NCBI GenBank assembly: GCA_029204225.1
Contig: CM055103.1
Coordinates: 43,842,604 to 43,906,603, forward strand
Length of the DNA: 64,000 bases
Direction of reading: 5' to 3'
Source: Diphasiastrum complanatum
Taxonomy: Eukaryota > Streptophyta > Lycopodiopsida > Lycopodiales > Lycopodiaceae
The notes beneath the pieces are model-generated. The model saw only the letters and a list, made by a program, of their open reading frames with translations, was not told the origin of the DNA and made no database searches. This document shows positions 10,332-22,999 of this stretch, one piece after another. How positions within the stretch are numbered: position 1 is the stretch's first letter; every line of letters begins with the position of its first letter. The position numbers and the translations under genes are program-made.

Positions 10332-10361
10332 GCCCTTTTGGACCTTGGAACTCCTCTAATG
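10332..10361 (-). repeat. right terminal inverted repeat
   Basis: Read on the minus strand from 10361 it begins CATTAGAGGAGTTCCAAG and reaches CCAAAAGGGC, matching the left end at 26 of 30 positions. The flanking base run after 10361 is TAAAAGTAAC. Confidence 0.8.
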
Positions 10362-10473
10362 TAAAAGTAACATCTATGCATAGTTAGGTGCCTATCCAGT
10401 GAACTAACCCTTGTTGACAGGCGGGAGGGCTACTACTACAACAAATTGAAGACCCTACAAAGATATTAGATCA

Positions 10474-13400
10474 TTATTGGAACAAGAAGACAAATCCATA
10501 AGTCGATTTTTTGGTGTCGACATTGCCTACCCAATTTGCATCTGTATATTCATGAAATGTATGGATATCAAATGAATTATCATCACCATAGCAGATACAT
10601 AGGTCGATAGTAGCTCGTACATATCTGATTACCTTGAAAAGAGCTTTCCAGTGGATTATGCCATGATTGGTCATGTACTAACTCAAGGAACTAATGGCAT
10701 ATGCAAGATCGGGTCTGCTGGTCAAGATCATTGCATACATTAGGGACCCGATAATAGATTGGTATGGATAGCCCTTCATTTTTGCCTTCTCCTCATTGGT
10801 TAGAGGGCAATATTCCTTGGATAATTTAAGACCTGGATCTATACAGACTTGCAATTCATGAAATTGAATTCTATCAGCAAATTATGGAAGTACCTCTACT
10901 GGGTGATATAGAGAAGTCTTCATCTGTAGATTTGAATTCTGAGACAATAGTGCATTTCTCCTAGATCTGTCATCTCGAATTCTTGGGATAGCATCCTCTT
11001 CGTATCCTTTGTCATAGCAATATTGTTGCTGAACATCAACGTATCATCCACATAAAGTGTGATGATGACAAGAATTGATCAACATGAAATATACATTACA
11101 GTTTGTAGAGCTAGGTTGGAATCCATGATCGATCAAGAACGTGTTGATTCAATGAGACCATGCTCTGGATGATTGCTTCAGACCGTACAAAGCTTTATGG
11201 AGTTTCCATACCTAGTCTTCTTGAGCATTGAGGATGTTAGATGGCCTCCTCGATAACTCCATTGAGGAATATTGTTTGTACATCCACCTAGTGTAGCAGT
11301 CGAATAGGGGTGTGCTTGACGATTGGGCTGAAAGTTTTGAAGTAGTCGATATTGGAAATCTATGAGAATTCCCTTGTCACGAGTCGAGCTTTCCTTCTAT
11401 CGATACTACTGTCTACTTTATATTAAATCTTAAAGATCCATTTGCAATCGATTATCTTTCTGTTTGTTAGCAACTTGGTCACAGTCCATGTGTTGTTCCT
11501 CAACAGTGAGTTGTACTCCTTATCCATTGCTTTTTTTCAGAGATCTGAATCGGCCTGTGACATAGCTTCCTCAATTGTGGTTGGCTCTTGAATAGAATAG
11601 TGAAAGAACTCATCAGTATATTGAACAGGCTGAGTTCGAGTTCTTGTTGATCTTCTAGTCAAAGTTTCTGGCTACGAAATTCGACTTTGTATTGGCTGAT
11701 TCGGCTGATTCGATTGCTCTTGAGTTGTAGCTTCTTGTTATTCTTCTGAGTCTGACTATACAGGGTGACTACTGGAAGGAATAGAAATTACCTTTTGATA
11801 AGTATCAGTTGTCAGGGCAGAAATTGTAGACTACATCTGGTCATTGCCCTTCAAATAAGTAAACTGATCTTCGATAAAAGTCACATCCCTGTTAGTAAAA
11901 ACTTTACAGGTGTCTATATTGTACAGTCTATACATTCTATCAAAAGTGTAATAGCCAACAAAAATAGTCTTAAACTGCTCATCTAATTTCTTTCTATTGT
12001 CCTTTGGGACATGAGCATAAGCAGTGCGTCCGAATACTCTCAAAATTTTAATGAAAGTTTGAAACCTATCCAAACCTCATGAGGAGTTTTGCTGTCAAGT
12101 AAACCTTTAGTTATACATCGGTTCTGCACATCGCTACTGTTGATATAGCATGTTGCCAGAATGATTTAGGCAATGAAGCATGAGTTATCATGCATTTGGC
12201 ATATTCGACTAAGATCTTGTTCTTCCTTTTTGCCAGTCCATTCGATTGTGGAGAATAGGAAGTAGCAAACTGTTGTTCGATGCCGTTGGCTGAGCAATAA
12301 TCCTTGAACTCATTTGAAATGTACTCGCCGCCATTGTCGCTCCTTAGAACTTTGATTTCCATGCTTGTCTGCAACTCAGCATTTTCTTTGTATTTCTTGA
12401 AGAACTGGAAGGATTCAGATTTGTGCTTCAGAAAATATACAATAGTTCTTTTAGAATAGTCATCTATGAAGGTAATAAAGCATTTTGCACCAAGCAATGA
12501 TGGTGTTTGCATTGGGCCACATATATCAGTATGTACAATGTCTAACAAATCTTTTGAAATATGTTCTTGATTTGACTTAAATGGCCTTCTTGTCTATCTT
12601 CCCATAATACAACTTTGTCAGACAGGAGGGTCGACAATTCGATAGTCTAAATCAAGAACTGAAGAACATTTAGACATGTAGCCTATTGATACATGATTAA
12701 GGCGACCAAGTCTATAATGCCAAATTAATTCTTTATTGATAGATGTTGAATTGCTTAAAGCACGATTAGTATTACAATGACTAAGCCTATAGAGATATCC
12801 ATGCCTCTTTCCGAGTGCAAGAACTCTCCTGCTCTTATCAAGAATTTGAAAGGAATATGTCTGAAACTCTACCCTATGTCCTAAGTTTGTAATTTGACTG
12901 ACCGACAACAAATTTGTCGTCAGATTCGAGACATACAATACATTTGGTACAAGTTTCAACATTCCATTCTGAAAATTCATTCTAACAATACCTCCACCTT
13001 CAATTTTGTGGGACCTATGGTCTCCAAGGTGAACAAATTTGTTGGTGTTGTAGGCCGAATAATCGATAAACCATTCTTGATGGCTTGTCATATGTTGTGT
13101 TTCTCCATAATCGAGGAACCATTCCTCCAATTGTTCAACACGACGATGGTTCACCATGAAGACTTCCTGATATCATCGTTTTCTTCGATCTTCTGCTTTG
13201 TGTTGGCTGCATGAGCTTGTTGATCTGGTTGTTTCTTTTTGTCGTTGTTGAACTTCAAGATTCGACAATCCTGGATTTCGTGATTTGTCCTCCTGCAGTA
13301 TTTGTAGAAGAGTCTTTTCTTATTCTGAACAAGTTGTTGATCCTGGGTCTTCTGTGTCTACTGTCGACTTGTCGGACAACTTTCTTCTTCTCTTGCTTCC

Positions 13401-14011
13401 TTGTGTGTTCTTCTTCGAAAACAATGCTTGTGAGTCGTTGATGGAGGATGAAGATGTTCCATTTCTTCTTGTCTCCTCCTGCAGCAGCATGATTAAGACT
13501 CTGGACAATGTTATATCTGAGTGTGTGGTTATCATCATCACCCAGTATTCATAAGATGATGACAAACTGGACAATAAGGTCATAACCACGTCAGAGTTGT
13601 CGACTACCGAACCTATTGCCGCCATATGTTGTATAGAGTCTTAAATTGATTGATGTGATTCTGAACAAAATCACTATCCGACATTTTGAGAGACAAGAAC
13701 TTTCTCCTCAGATGCAGTTTCGAAGTGGCATCTCTCACTTCATATAATGTACTCAATATGCACCAAGCCTCTTTTGAAGATCGGGCCAATCTGTGTGTCA
13801 GAGATGTTAAGGGTGATCAAGGTGAAAGTCTTGCCATCCCTGAGCTTCCACTTGGAAATGGCTTGCAATCGACACTAAGAAGTAGTTCGATTCCAATGAC
13901 TATTTTCCAAAACTCCTTGGCCATCAGTACTACCTTCATCTTGAATTTCCATAAATGGTAGTTCTAACCATCGAGTTTGTCTACCATTAGAGTAGACTGT
14001 GGTTGTGAATC
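10474..14011 (-). pseudogene. decayed Ty1/copia gag-pol
   Basis: Gag start MDSQPQSTLMVDKLDG lies at 14011, with a stop directly after it. Further down come a gag tail (13625-13320), a pre-integrase region (VLYVSNLTTNLLSVSQI, 13157-12618), and integrase (12548-12111) with DIVHTDICGP and RSDNGGEY. The third catalytic residue is lost: the usual GxAERKN reads NGLAKRKN, Glu to Lys. RT keeps LYVDDTLM near 11040-11066, and RNase H ends at 10474 (GIIHWKALFKVIRYVRA). The order PR-IN-RT-RH is that of copia. Many stops and shifts separate the pieces, so it is inactive. No 3' LTR is visible before the transposon end at 10361. Confidence 0.85.
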
Positions 14012-14158
14012 CATCTGGAATTTCAGGATGAGTGTATGTAGATAGTAGATTAATATGATTGGAAACAATTATAGCAAATGTCTACACTATATCAGAACAA
14101 TCGTTCTGATAATATTAGCTCTAGTTCCACCTCCAATAATCAGAGAGTAGTAATTACA

Positions 14159-14648
14159 GCTCTGATACCATGTTGGGATTCGATGTCTGCGCCCGTCGTG
14201 ATAAAGCGAAGCGAGCGGAATCCTCGATGCATGCAACTACGTCTATAGGATTCAGACCGACTTCAACAGATCGAAGTCTTCCTTACTTGATCACAACTTC
14301 GAAGTCACTGGATCTAGGCAATCGATTCCATAGCCATGCACGAATTATCTTGATTATAGATTTAGCTTTGCCGAAGCGTTTTAGGTGAGGTGATTAGAAC
14401 GACAAATCGACAGAAGCTATCAGTCACATATGAAACAAAATTAATGTACGAATAAGTTTATTTGCAAGCATGAATCTATCTGAACATAAATGAAGTAAGC
14501 ATTCAGCATACATGATCTAGATTACTTGGAACATTGATATATTAGTCGTGTAGAAAACACAGTCTGAATGCAGATAGAGATGCCTTCTTTTTGAGACAAT
14601 ACTCTGTGATAACAAAGAGAAAAAACAAGACAATTGCGCTCTAGATAA
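14159..14648 (-). mobile_element. primer-binding site and 5' LTR of the copia at 10474-14011
   Basis: On the minus strand TGGTATCAGAGC (14170-14159) is the initiator-Met tRNA primer site used by many copia elements. The sequence just upstream ends CCCAACA at 14171, a normal LTR end. The LTR extends to the right; its outer end is not defined, because the LINE starts around 14650. Confidence 0.6.
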
Positions 14649-14654
14649 TTGTTT

Positions 14655-16835
14655 GATCGTAATGAACAGATAAATTGGCTAACTGAGCAATTGACAAGTT
14701 GGACTACATGTCTTTCCCCTTTGTTGCCTTCTGAGCAGTTTGGCTTTATTAAATGCCATAATATTATGGACTCTCTTCTCAATGTTTGGTCCTTTGCTGA
14801 CTCTCTTATTGCTTCCTCTACTCCTGCTCTGATCCTTCATCTCGACCTGGACAAAGCCTTTGATCGCATTGGATGGAACTACATTCTAACCAACTGCCTC
14901 TGGCCTTGGGCCTTCCTCAGTCCTTTTGCTCTTTTGTCCGAGCCCTCTATTCGTCTTCTTCTTTCACTCTCCTCTTCAACGAGTGTCGCTCCTCGACCTT
15001 CTTCTCCAAGTGCGGTATTCGTCAGGGTTGTCCATTGTCTCCCGTCATTTTTGCAATTACTGCGAAGCCTCTTTCTCGTGCTCTTCACCAAGCCTCTTCC
15101 CTTCGTTTGGTTGGCCCCGTCCGTTCTCCTTTGGGCCCGCTCTCTCACCAGTTGTTTGCTGATGATGTCACACCTTTCTCCCTCCTTTATGAGTCGCATG
15201 TTCTCCACCTTCTTCGAGTTTCTCTGAGTTATGCTATTGCTCTTCCTCTCTTTTGAATAAGGAGAAGTCGACGAAGCTCCATATCATCTCTACTCACCTC
15301 CCTTCTTGGGTATTTGCTCTCGACATTAGTGTCCCATGGCACAATTACTCATTTGCTTGGATTCCTTTGGTCTTCACCTCACTCCCCAGTAGTGTTTTGA
15401 TTGGTTCCTCCAGACTTTCACCTTTAAGTTGGCTCTTTGGGACCCCCGCTTTTTCCTTTGCCTCCAGGGTCATATTCTTGATGCTTATCTTGTCTTTTTC
15501 TCCTCTACTTTTGCTACTCTTGCCTCGCTACATAACAAACTCCTTCGCCATTTCCTTTGGGCTACCAAACGCCCCCTTCTTCTCTGGTCAGTCTATACAG
15601 CTTCGCCGCTTGATGGTGGCATCCCTGATCCTTCTGTTAAAAACAACTCCCTTGTCCTTCGTCATTTTTCTTTCTTGGACATGCCCTCTCACCATTGGCA
15701 TTTTTTCTCCTTCACTACATGGCCTCTTCTATGGTTGCCCCTTCCCTTATGCAACCTTCTCCTTTCTTCTTTGCGTTGCTATCCTTGGTGGTTCCTTTAG
15801 ATTTAAGGGACTCTTTATCCTTAGGAATTGGCCTCCTCTTTTTGGAATTTCGTTGTCTCCTCTCCTGGGCCAACCCCTTGCTTCTTCCGTCAAACGACTC
15901 CATTTGGACCTCCTCTCTCTTTCCCCATGCTTCTCCCCTTTTTTCCCCCTCCATCTACGTCTTTCTCTTTCGTTGGCCCGCAATGGGCTACTTACGCTCA
16001 ACCAAATCATCCACGTGCCCTTAATGTCATCTCCTCAGTTCTCAGGCTCTTTCCTTTGGCGAACATTCACTCCTTAATTTTGCAGCCTCCTTGGGTCGTG
16101 GGTCTTGGATTTGCTCCTTCTTCTTTTGTTATGGATGGGTGGGAGCCCTCTCTTGACCAATCCCTTCTTGACTACAGGGCTTCTCACCTTCGTCGACATC
16201 CTTCTCTTTTTCTTGACTTCCTTAATAGGGCTTGGTCCTGTTCTGATTCCCCTAGCCTGTAGTGTAAAAGACTCAAGACGGCTTGCTCTCTGATATCTAG
16301 CCTACCGAATCCTCACCAATTCCCTCCCCCTTTTGGCTAAATGGCCCTTTCTTTTAGACTGACTTTGCCCACTCAACCAACTGGAAGAGGAGTCTATTGA
16401 GCATCTTTTTTTCAATTGTCGTAGAGACTTGTGGTTGGAAGTCCATATCGTCTCCTTGACCACTAGTTCATTCTGGCCCCATTTACGGTTGACACTGTCC
16501 TGTTGGGAGATCCACCTATTTGGGCACATTCTTTATTTCACTTTGACACTTGTGAAGGTTGGTAGTTTTAGGGCTCATATGGTTGGTGCACAATTGCGAG
16601 GTTTTTGATAGTTCTTCATCACCTCTTTCAGCGACGGCTTGTTTAAGACTTGCTATATATTTTTTCAGTGCTATTGAAGTGCCTCCTTGCGTGGTGTAAT
16701 GAGAGTCCTATAATTTTTTGTATAGTGCACCCCTTTTTGGGGATTGGTTATTGTTTGGCCTTTGACACCGACGTTTAACTTTGTAAATGTAAAATAATAT
16801 TATCGATAACCTTTGGAAAATAAATAAATAAAACC
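14655..16835 (+). pseudogene. 5'-truncated LINE (L1-type) reverse transcriptase
   Basis: RT motifs occur in several frames: GFIKCHNIMDSLLNVW and LHLDLDKAFDRIGWNYI (14750-14890), GIRQGCPLSPVIFAI (15011-15055), QLFADDVTPF near 15150, and a LNKEKS-like segment at 15253. Near 16380-16440 the typical C-terminal zinc-binding segment is seen (EEESIEHLFFNC). The element ends near 16835 in AAATAAATAAATAAA. The endonuclease and ORF1 are missing. Repeated frameshifts show an old, dead copy. The strand and A-rich tail agree with a 3'-anchored LINE insertion just upstream of the TM9SF gene. The long frames on the opposite strand here are shadows. Confidence 0.82.
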
Positions 16836-17024
16836 CCGTACAACCCAGCACCGTACGTTTTGAGCCCGTGTTCCGTATTTCCGTACTCCTCAATATAATA
16901 GCCAGCATTTCAACACACCTCTGACCTCACTCGATGGCGATGGCGATGGCGGAATAGAGAAGCAAGACGCCGATCATCTTCATCATCGCCAGAAGCAGGA
17001 ACAGGAAGGTTTGCGATCCAAGGA

Positions 17025-19016
17025 ATGGAGTTTTCTGTGATGGCATTCATCTCTGAGGCCAGGAATTGCTTCTTCTCAACCCTAATGTTAGGGTTTCTAG
17101 TGCAGCTTGCTCATGGATTTTATCTCCCCGGCAGTTACATGCATGCATATCCCAAGGGCGCTGAGCTTTGGGTGAAGGTAAACTCCCTCACTTCGGTGGA
17201 AACAGAGCTGCCTTATAGTTATTACAGCCTGCCGTTCTGCACTCCTCAGGGTGGCGTGCGCAAGAGCGTCGAAAATCTGGGTGAGCTTCTGACAGGAGAT
17301 GATATTGAGAATTCCCCTTACCGCTTCCGCATGAATGTGGATGAGTCCAACCTTGTGCTGTGTACTAAGACGCTGTCGGAAACAGATGCAAACCATTTTA
17401 AGCAACGGATCGATGACCTTTATCAGGTGAATTTGATGCTTGACAACCTTCCTGTGATAAGGTATGTTCATGCCAAAGACTCTGATTACATGTTTCCGGT
17501 AACAGGTTACCCTATAGGGTTTGCAGTAAATAAGGATTACTACTTGTCCAATCATGTCAAGTTCAAGGTGCTGATTCATGAATATGAGAATTCTGGATCG
17601 GAGTCAGTAATGGCGTTTGCAGATGGTCTAGATGCAATCCCGTCTGGTGGGGGCAAGAACATGTCTGGTTACACCATAGTAGGGTTTGAAGTCACCCCTT
17701 GCTCTTTGAAACATGATTCTAGTGTTTCTTCCAAATTGTCTATGTATGATTCGCTTCCAGATTTCAGCTGCAACCTTGATGGTCCGTATCAAATTGTTCA
17801 AGCTGGAGAGCCTGTTACTTTCTCTTATGAGGTTTCTTTCGAGAAAAGTGAGATCCGGTGGCCCTCGAGGTAGGATGCCTACCTGAGGATGGATGGTGCT
17901 AGAGTGCACTGGTTTTCTATAATCAACTCTGTTATGGTCATTTCATTCCTTGCAGGAATTGTGTTTGTAATCTTTCTAAGGACAGTTCGAAGAGATTTGA
18001 CGCGATATGAGGAGCTTGATAAAGAGGCTCAAGCTCAAATGACAGAGGAGCTTTCTGGATGGAAGTTGATCGTGGGGGATGTTTTTAGGGTTCCGCCACA
18101 TCCCAAGCTTCTCTGCATCCTTGTCGGTGATGGGGTTCGTCTTACAGGCATGGCTGTTGTAACAATCTTCTTTTCTGCACTGGGATTTATGTCTCCTGCA
18201 TCGAGAGGCATGCTTCTTACTGGAATGGTTCTTCTCTATCTATTTCTGGGAATAGCAGCAGGTTATGTTTCTTGCAGAGCATGGAAAACCCTGAATGGCG
18301 GTAATGGTGAAGATTGGAGGTCAATGTCCTGGCGATCTGCTTCTTATTTTCCAGGAATCACATTTCTTATACTTACCCTTCTCAACTTCCTTTTGTGGGG
18401 CAGCAAAAGTACAGGGGCAATACCATTCTCTCTTTACTTGATTATACTTGCACTGTGGTTTTGTATTTCTGTTCCTTTAACCTTATTGGGTGGGTATTTG
18501 GGGTCCAAACCTGAGCACATCTCCTTTCCAGTTCGTACAAACCAGATACTTCGGGAGATTCCTCGCCAGAAATACCCATCCTGGCTGTTGATAGTTGGTG
18601 CTGGGACACTTCCATTTGGTACTATTTTCATTGAGCTTTTTTTCATCATGTCCAGCATCTGGTTGGGGCGGGTATACTATGTGTTTGGCTTCCTTTTCAT
18701 TGTGCTGATTCTTTTGGTGGTTGTCTGTGCCGAGGTCTCTGTAATACTTACCTACATGCATTTATGTGTGGAAGATTGGTGTTGGTGGTGGAAAGCATTC
18801 TTCTCATCTGGTTCTGTTGCACTTTATGTTTTTCTGTATGCAGTCAATTATTTGGTTTTTGACTTGCACAAGCTGAGTGGATCCGTATCAACAATTCTCT
18901 ATATTGGATATTCATTGCTCATGGCACTTGCCCTCATGATAGCAAGTGGCACTATTGGGCTCCTTGTGTCTTTCTATTTTGTGCATTATCTCTTTTCGTC
19001 GGTGAAGCTTGACTGA
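17025..19016 (+). CDS. TM9SF/EMP (nonaspanin) protein, one internal TAG
   Basis: Intronless frame of 664 codons with an internal TAG at 17871-17873 (codon 283) where the family has Trp (WPSR-stop-DAYLRM). The same frame continues to 19016, so this is one gene, not two. The start MEFSVMAFISEARN fits: a hydrophobic signal peptide follows, then the family start FYLPGSYMHAYPKG. Luminal motifs: LPYSYYSLPFC, ENLGELLTGD, IENSPYRF. After the break, VHWFSIINSVMVI opens the first of nine membrane spans, followed by DVFRVPPHPKLL and the conserved spans. The C terminus ends VKLD, a KXD-type signal known to retain EMPs in the Golgi through COPI. Length without the stop, 662, is normal. A TATAATA lies at about 16895. 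Role: Golgi/endosomal membrane protein. The TAG is a G-to-A nonsense change, a sequencing error, or a sign of a recent null allele. Confidence 0.93.
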
Positions 19017-22000
19017 TTGATTCAGTTGGAACCATGGCAAAGAAGCTATGTCTTCATTTGGAAATTTTGTAGATTTACTTTTACTTGCTCATTTTCTCAA
19101 GGGGATATTTGGACTACTACTTGTTTGTAATGATAGTGCCACATGACAGCCTCATGCCCCAGAACTCAAGCCGATTAAGAGGATGATGGTTGCGGATCAG
19201 ATGATAGGATTTCGTTTTTTGAAAATAACCAAGGTAGCTGCATCAAAAGCTTCTCTGGAAGAGTTTCTGGACACCTGAAAGAGCTAAGATGGTGTGTTTT
19301 CACAGAGGTTCTAGATGTTGCTAAAAACTCATATGAACATTAGTGTGTTTCTTCATTCTTGCTTTATTCTGCTTGTAACAACCCTAGTGGACAAGTTCGT
19401 GCTCATATATGAATTATGAGATGATGCTCTCAAAAGTCAACTGACATTGAGCTTCATTTGGTACATTGCTTAGATTATGGTGCAATTTTCTTTTTGACAA
19501 ATAGTTTATTGAGTCTCCACGAGCAAGTCATATGTTATCATGACCCAATTTTATTATCATTTGTGGTAGTGAAGGAACCAAACGATGATAAGGCGGAACA
19601 TGTTCCAGAACGTATTCTGTTCCGGAACGGGCAACTATGGGTTCAACCTAGCCAATGAACTGCAATTTGTCAAAGGTCTTGCCGGAAAGAACAGATAAAA
19701 GAACCTGAAAACTTCATAATATGTTTTTAATTCTTGATGTACCTAGTTGTGAGTCTTGACTACATTAAGTTTTAGCTGGCAAATCTAGAGTTTGGAATCT
19801 GTGATATATTTAGTATTGATTTTTGACTCAGTTGAACTATAATTGGTTAGTCTGGAGTCCGAACCTAGAATCATTACTTGCCATTGTAGTGACTAATGCA
19901 TATTTTGTACAATAATATAGTACTAATAAGTCATTAGAAATGCAAATTTCTTTTATACTAATCTCTAGCTTTTCAACATTATTTACAGTAAGCCAATTCT
20001 CTAATTCTTTATGAGGCAATCATATTGTCCCTCTGCAACTTATTGAGTAAATACATATAAAATTTTCAGTTTTGGTACCAATTCAAATGTTATCAATGAC
20101 CCATTCAATGTGATGAGGTATTTGTATGTCTAGAGTACTCACAACTTGTTGCACACAAGGTACAGACCCATGGTCAAATGTTGTCAAGCCCACACATACC
20201 TAGTGTAGCCACAACCATTGGGTCATATGGCTCCTTCAACTTAAAGGAGAGGGATGTGCTCATGCAGTACTTAGTTTACATGTTGGTGTTCCAAATATGT
20301 TACATGAGATTCTCTCAATACGATAGTTCCAGTCAAAGCCATCTTGCTACACTTGATCTTGGACATCATGACTCGTATGTTTGTATTGAGGGGGTAATTT
20401 TTACAGCACAAAATATGTTATTGTATATTATGAATTTGCAAAACCAATTCATGTTCATGCTACATGACATTCAGAGTCTCTTCTGACAGCTTGGTATCTT
20501 TTGCACTTCCAGATTCATTCTTTCTGACTGTAGCATGACTGTCAGTCTGTACATTTAGCTTGGAATGCATTTGAGCCAATTCCATGCATTCTTTCTGAGT
20601 GTTCATGGTCTCTACGTTTGGCTTGGAATGCATTTGAGCCAATTCCTACCAAATTGTAGCACTAATGTCGTTTGGCATTCATGCTCTCTTTGGATAGCTT
20701 GGGATTTCAGTTCATCTCTAGGTCCACTTCTTCCTATATCTGTATGGCATTCATGATCAATATGGCCAGCTTGGAACGCACGGTTCTACCACAAATGTTT
20801 TGATTTTCCTTTGGCACTGTTGGCCCATCAGATTAGCACAATGGAAGTCTGGTGAGCTTAGTTCTATGGCATTGTAATGTTTTTTGTGCAACAAAGCTCC
20901 AGTGGTACATTCTAGTAGAGTTCCTTTATTGGTATGTGGCAGCAAACTGTTTATGACACACATTGCTAGAGTTATGTTGTTGGTATTTGATAGCAGCATT
21001 CTTTCATTGTTATGTAATAGTCTTTGTCGTTGTCGAACTTGACTATTAGCCATTCTCGTGTATTTTTGCAGATTGTGCAATAACATGAGTAAAACTACAA
21101 AAATTGGATAATTGAATGGATGGAGATTAAAGATCGGATTATGAGGATAATAATCCTACATTTTTTTCAAGCATTCTACAATATAGTAAAATAGGCTTCA
21201 AGCTTCACAATAGCATCTACATGAAGAGTTTCTAATCCACGAGGGTCAAAGATTAGCAATCCAGCCATGATTATTAGTAGTAGCATAAATAGAGCAAACA
21301 TAATTTATGTTGGCTAAAGACATCATTAAAGGGAAAAATGACCAAACACCATAGCAAGCATATGTGGATCCAAAATAGCATAACTTTGTTCTCTTGTATT
21401 AAGAATGAAAAATTAGATACAATGAGCTTTTTTTTATAGAAGCTCATGGAGTTTCCTTTTCACATTTGCTTATGGGATGACATTTCAAGTCTCAAAGTAC
21501 AACGCAAGTTTCTTTTTGAAAACTTGACTTTGACTTTTACGTAATTTTGTAAGTCTAAATTTAAACTTTGAGACTTGCTAGAATTGTTTTTTTGCCCCCT
21601 AGTGACTAATGGCATCACAAGTTGGACTTACACTTGTAGGATGCCAACTGGGGCCTAGCATTACTAACTATTGATGAATTTTTTAAGATGGGCTTATACA
21701 CATAGGATGCCATACTTGGGCCATTAATTTAATAAAAACGATTACAAAATGATTATTTACAAAGGTTTTCTCTGCAAGGTGCCCTTTTTCTAAGTTATTC
21801 TAAGCTCCATTGAAAAGCCCCTTAGGCCTTGTATTCCAGCCTCCACAACGTGTGACATCTATTGTGTTTGATGATTGATTCTCAATGCTTGATAGCTTGG
21901 TTATCTGAACAAGATAATGATCGACTCTACTTCATCTATTTTTATTACTGTACATGTGTAGATATATCCAAAGCATGAAAGACGTTGAGCTTACTACTGT

Positions 22001-22999
22001 TCGATGTGGATTTTTGCGGTGGTCATGGGTGTCACTATCCAGGTAGGTAGCAATTGTGGTTGTCACTATCCGAATAAATGGTGATCGTAGTTGATGTTAT
22101 TGTCAAAGTTGAATTCGACAATTTGTCGATTTGATTCAAAGTCGGGTGACAAGAGTTCAAATGTCCGATTCAATAATTGTTTGAATTGAACATTCGAGCA
22201 ATCGTCGAAGGTCGATAGCTCGATAGTTTGACTGCCTTCAACAATTGTCACATAGATACATGTTCTTCAAATCACATGTATTTTTGTAGACTATGCAACA
22301 ATGTGAGTAAATATGAAGCAATATGAATGAATCAAGATTAACTATGGGATGTAGGGAGAGAAAGAGAATAAATCCTCCCCTTAATATGGATCCATGAATG
22401 TCTTGATCTTCAGACTAAGCGATACACAAAATTTGATGTGTGTATCAATGCTCAGATATATGGTAGTGATTATGACTAACAAAGCCTTATTACATTTCTA
22501 CGACAATTTGTAAAATGTCGTAGAAGTTTATCGTGAGTAGACTATTGTTATTACCTTTTGATATCTGTAAAAATTACAATGTATTTCTGCAGGTATTGAG
22601 AAGTTCACATTTTTTGAGATTTTCATAAAGGTTGAAATGACGAGATCTACATGTATCTTTGATACTTTGTATTTTTTACCTATTGTAAAACTTTGTGTAA
22701 ATTTGCAGAATCCGAATAAATCTACAGTTGAATTGTCACAAAACGTGAGTAAATCTACAGTGTTGCAAATTTCAGCTTTTCTGCTTGTGTAAAATCCAAT
22801 GTTTTTCTACAAAATTACATCTATAGTTGACAGAAAAATAGAGAGTAGTAGGAAATAAAACTTGCAATTATTTAGATGGATTAGAGGGTGAAGGGAGATT
22901 AACTCCAACACCATGAAACATATCAACACGGCCTGATTGGGTGCTAAGTGAGTAGGGCACTCAATTTTAAGATATTTGAGGCATTCAATGTAATCGAAT
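19017..22999. other. 3' flank of TM9SF and intergenic DNA
   Basis: The first 300-400 bases are probably the 3' untranslated region. Beyond that I see no domain-bearing frame; frames such as 20178-20486 and 20757-21086 are short and lack family signal. Bases 21500-22800 are AT-rich with many near-palindromes around TCGATAGCTCGATAG (22200). No retroelement motif was recognised. Confidence 0.5.
20558..20647. repeat. short direct repeat pair
   Basis: The word GGAATGCATTTGAGCCAATTCC occurs at about 20562 and again at about 20625, about 63 bases apart. Between the copies, CATTCTTTCTGAGTGTTCATG-like words also echo. A local duplication of no known role. Confidence 0.6.

Larger units (their letters stand above)
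703..10361. mobile_element. large DNA transposon carrying a histone H3-ULP1 fusion gene
   Basis: Seen: 30-bp inverted termini at 703-732 and 10332-10361, both starting CATTAGAGGAGTT, 26 of 30 positions identical. Inside are four spliced coding units, oriented + - + -, each with GT..AG introns, and each damaged by a few stops or frameshifts. One encodes a DDE-type transposase, one a histone H3 fold plus C48-like protease. Three subterminal direct repeats lie near the right end. A third copy of the terminus lies at 49243-49272. Inference: this is a decayed autonomous element of about 9.66 kb. No target-site duplication is visible (left flank ends GTTCT, right flank starts TAAAA), so the exact ends remain open. 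The superfamily is uncertain: the transposase motif order recalls RAG1/Transib, but the termini do not begin CAC as Transib ends do. Confidence 0.72.

Noticed and set aside
14879-16010. Basic minus-strand proteins opposite the LINE
   Set aside because: The plus strand holds LINE reverse transcriptase motifs; the minus frames are shadows of pyrimidine-rich coding sequence.
17889-19016. A second, separate membrane-protein gene after the TM9SF N-terminal part
   Set aside because: Both parts are in the same frame with 15 bases between the TAG and the second ATG, and together they make one standard-length TM9SF protein.
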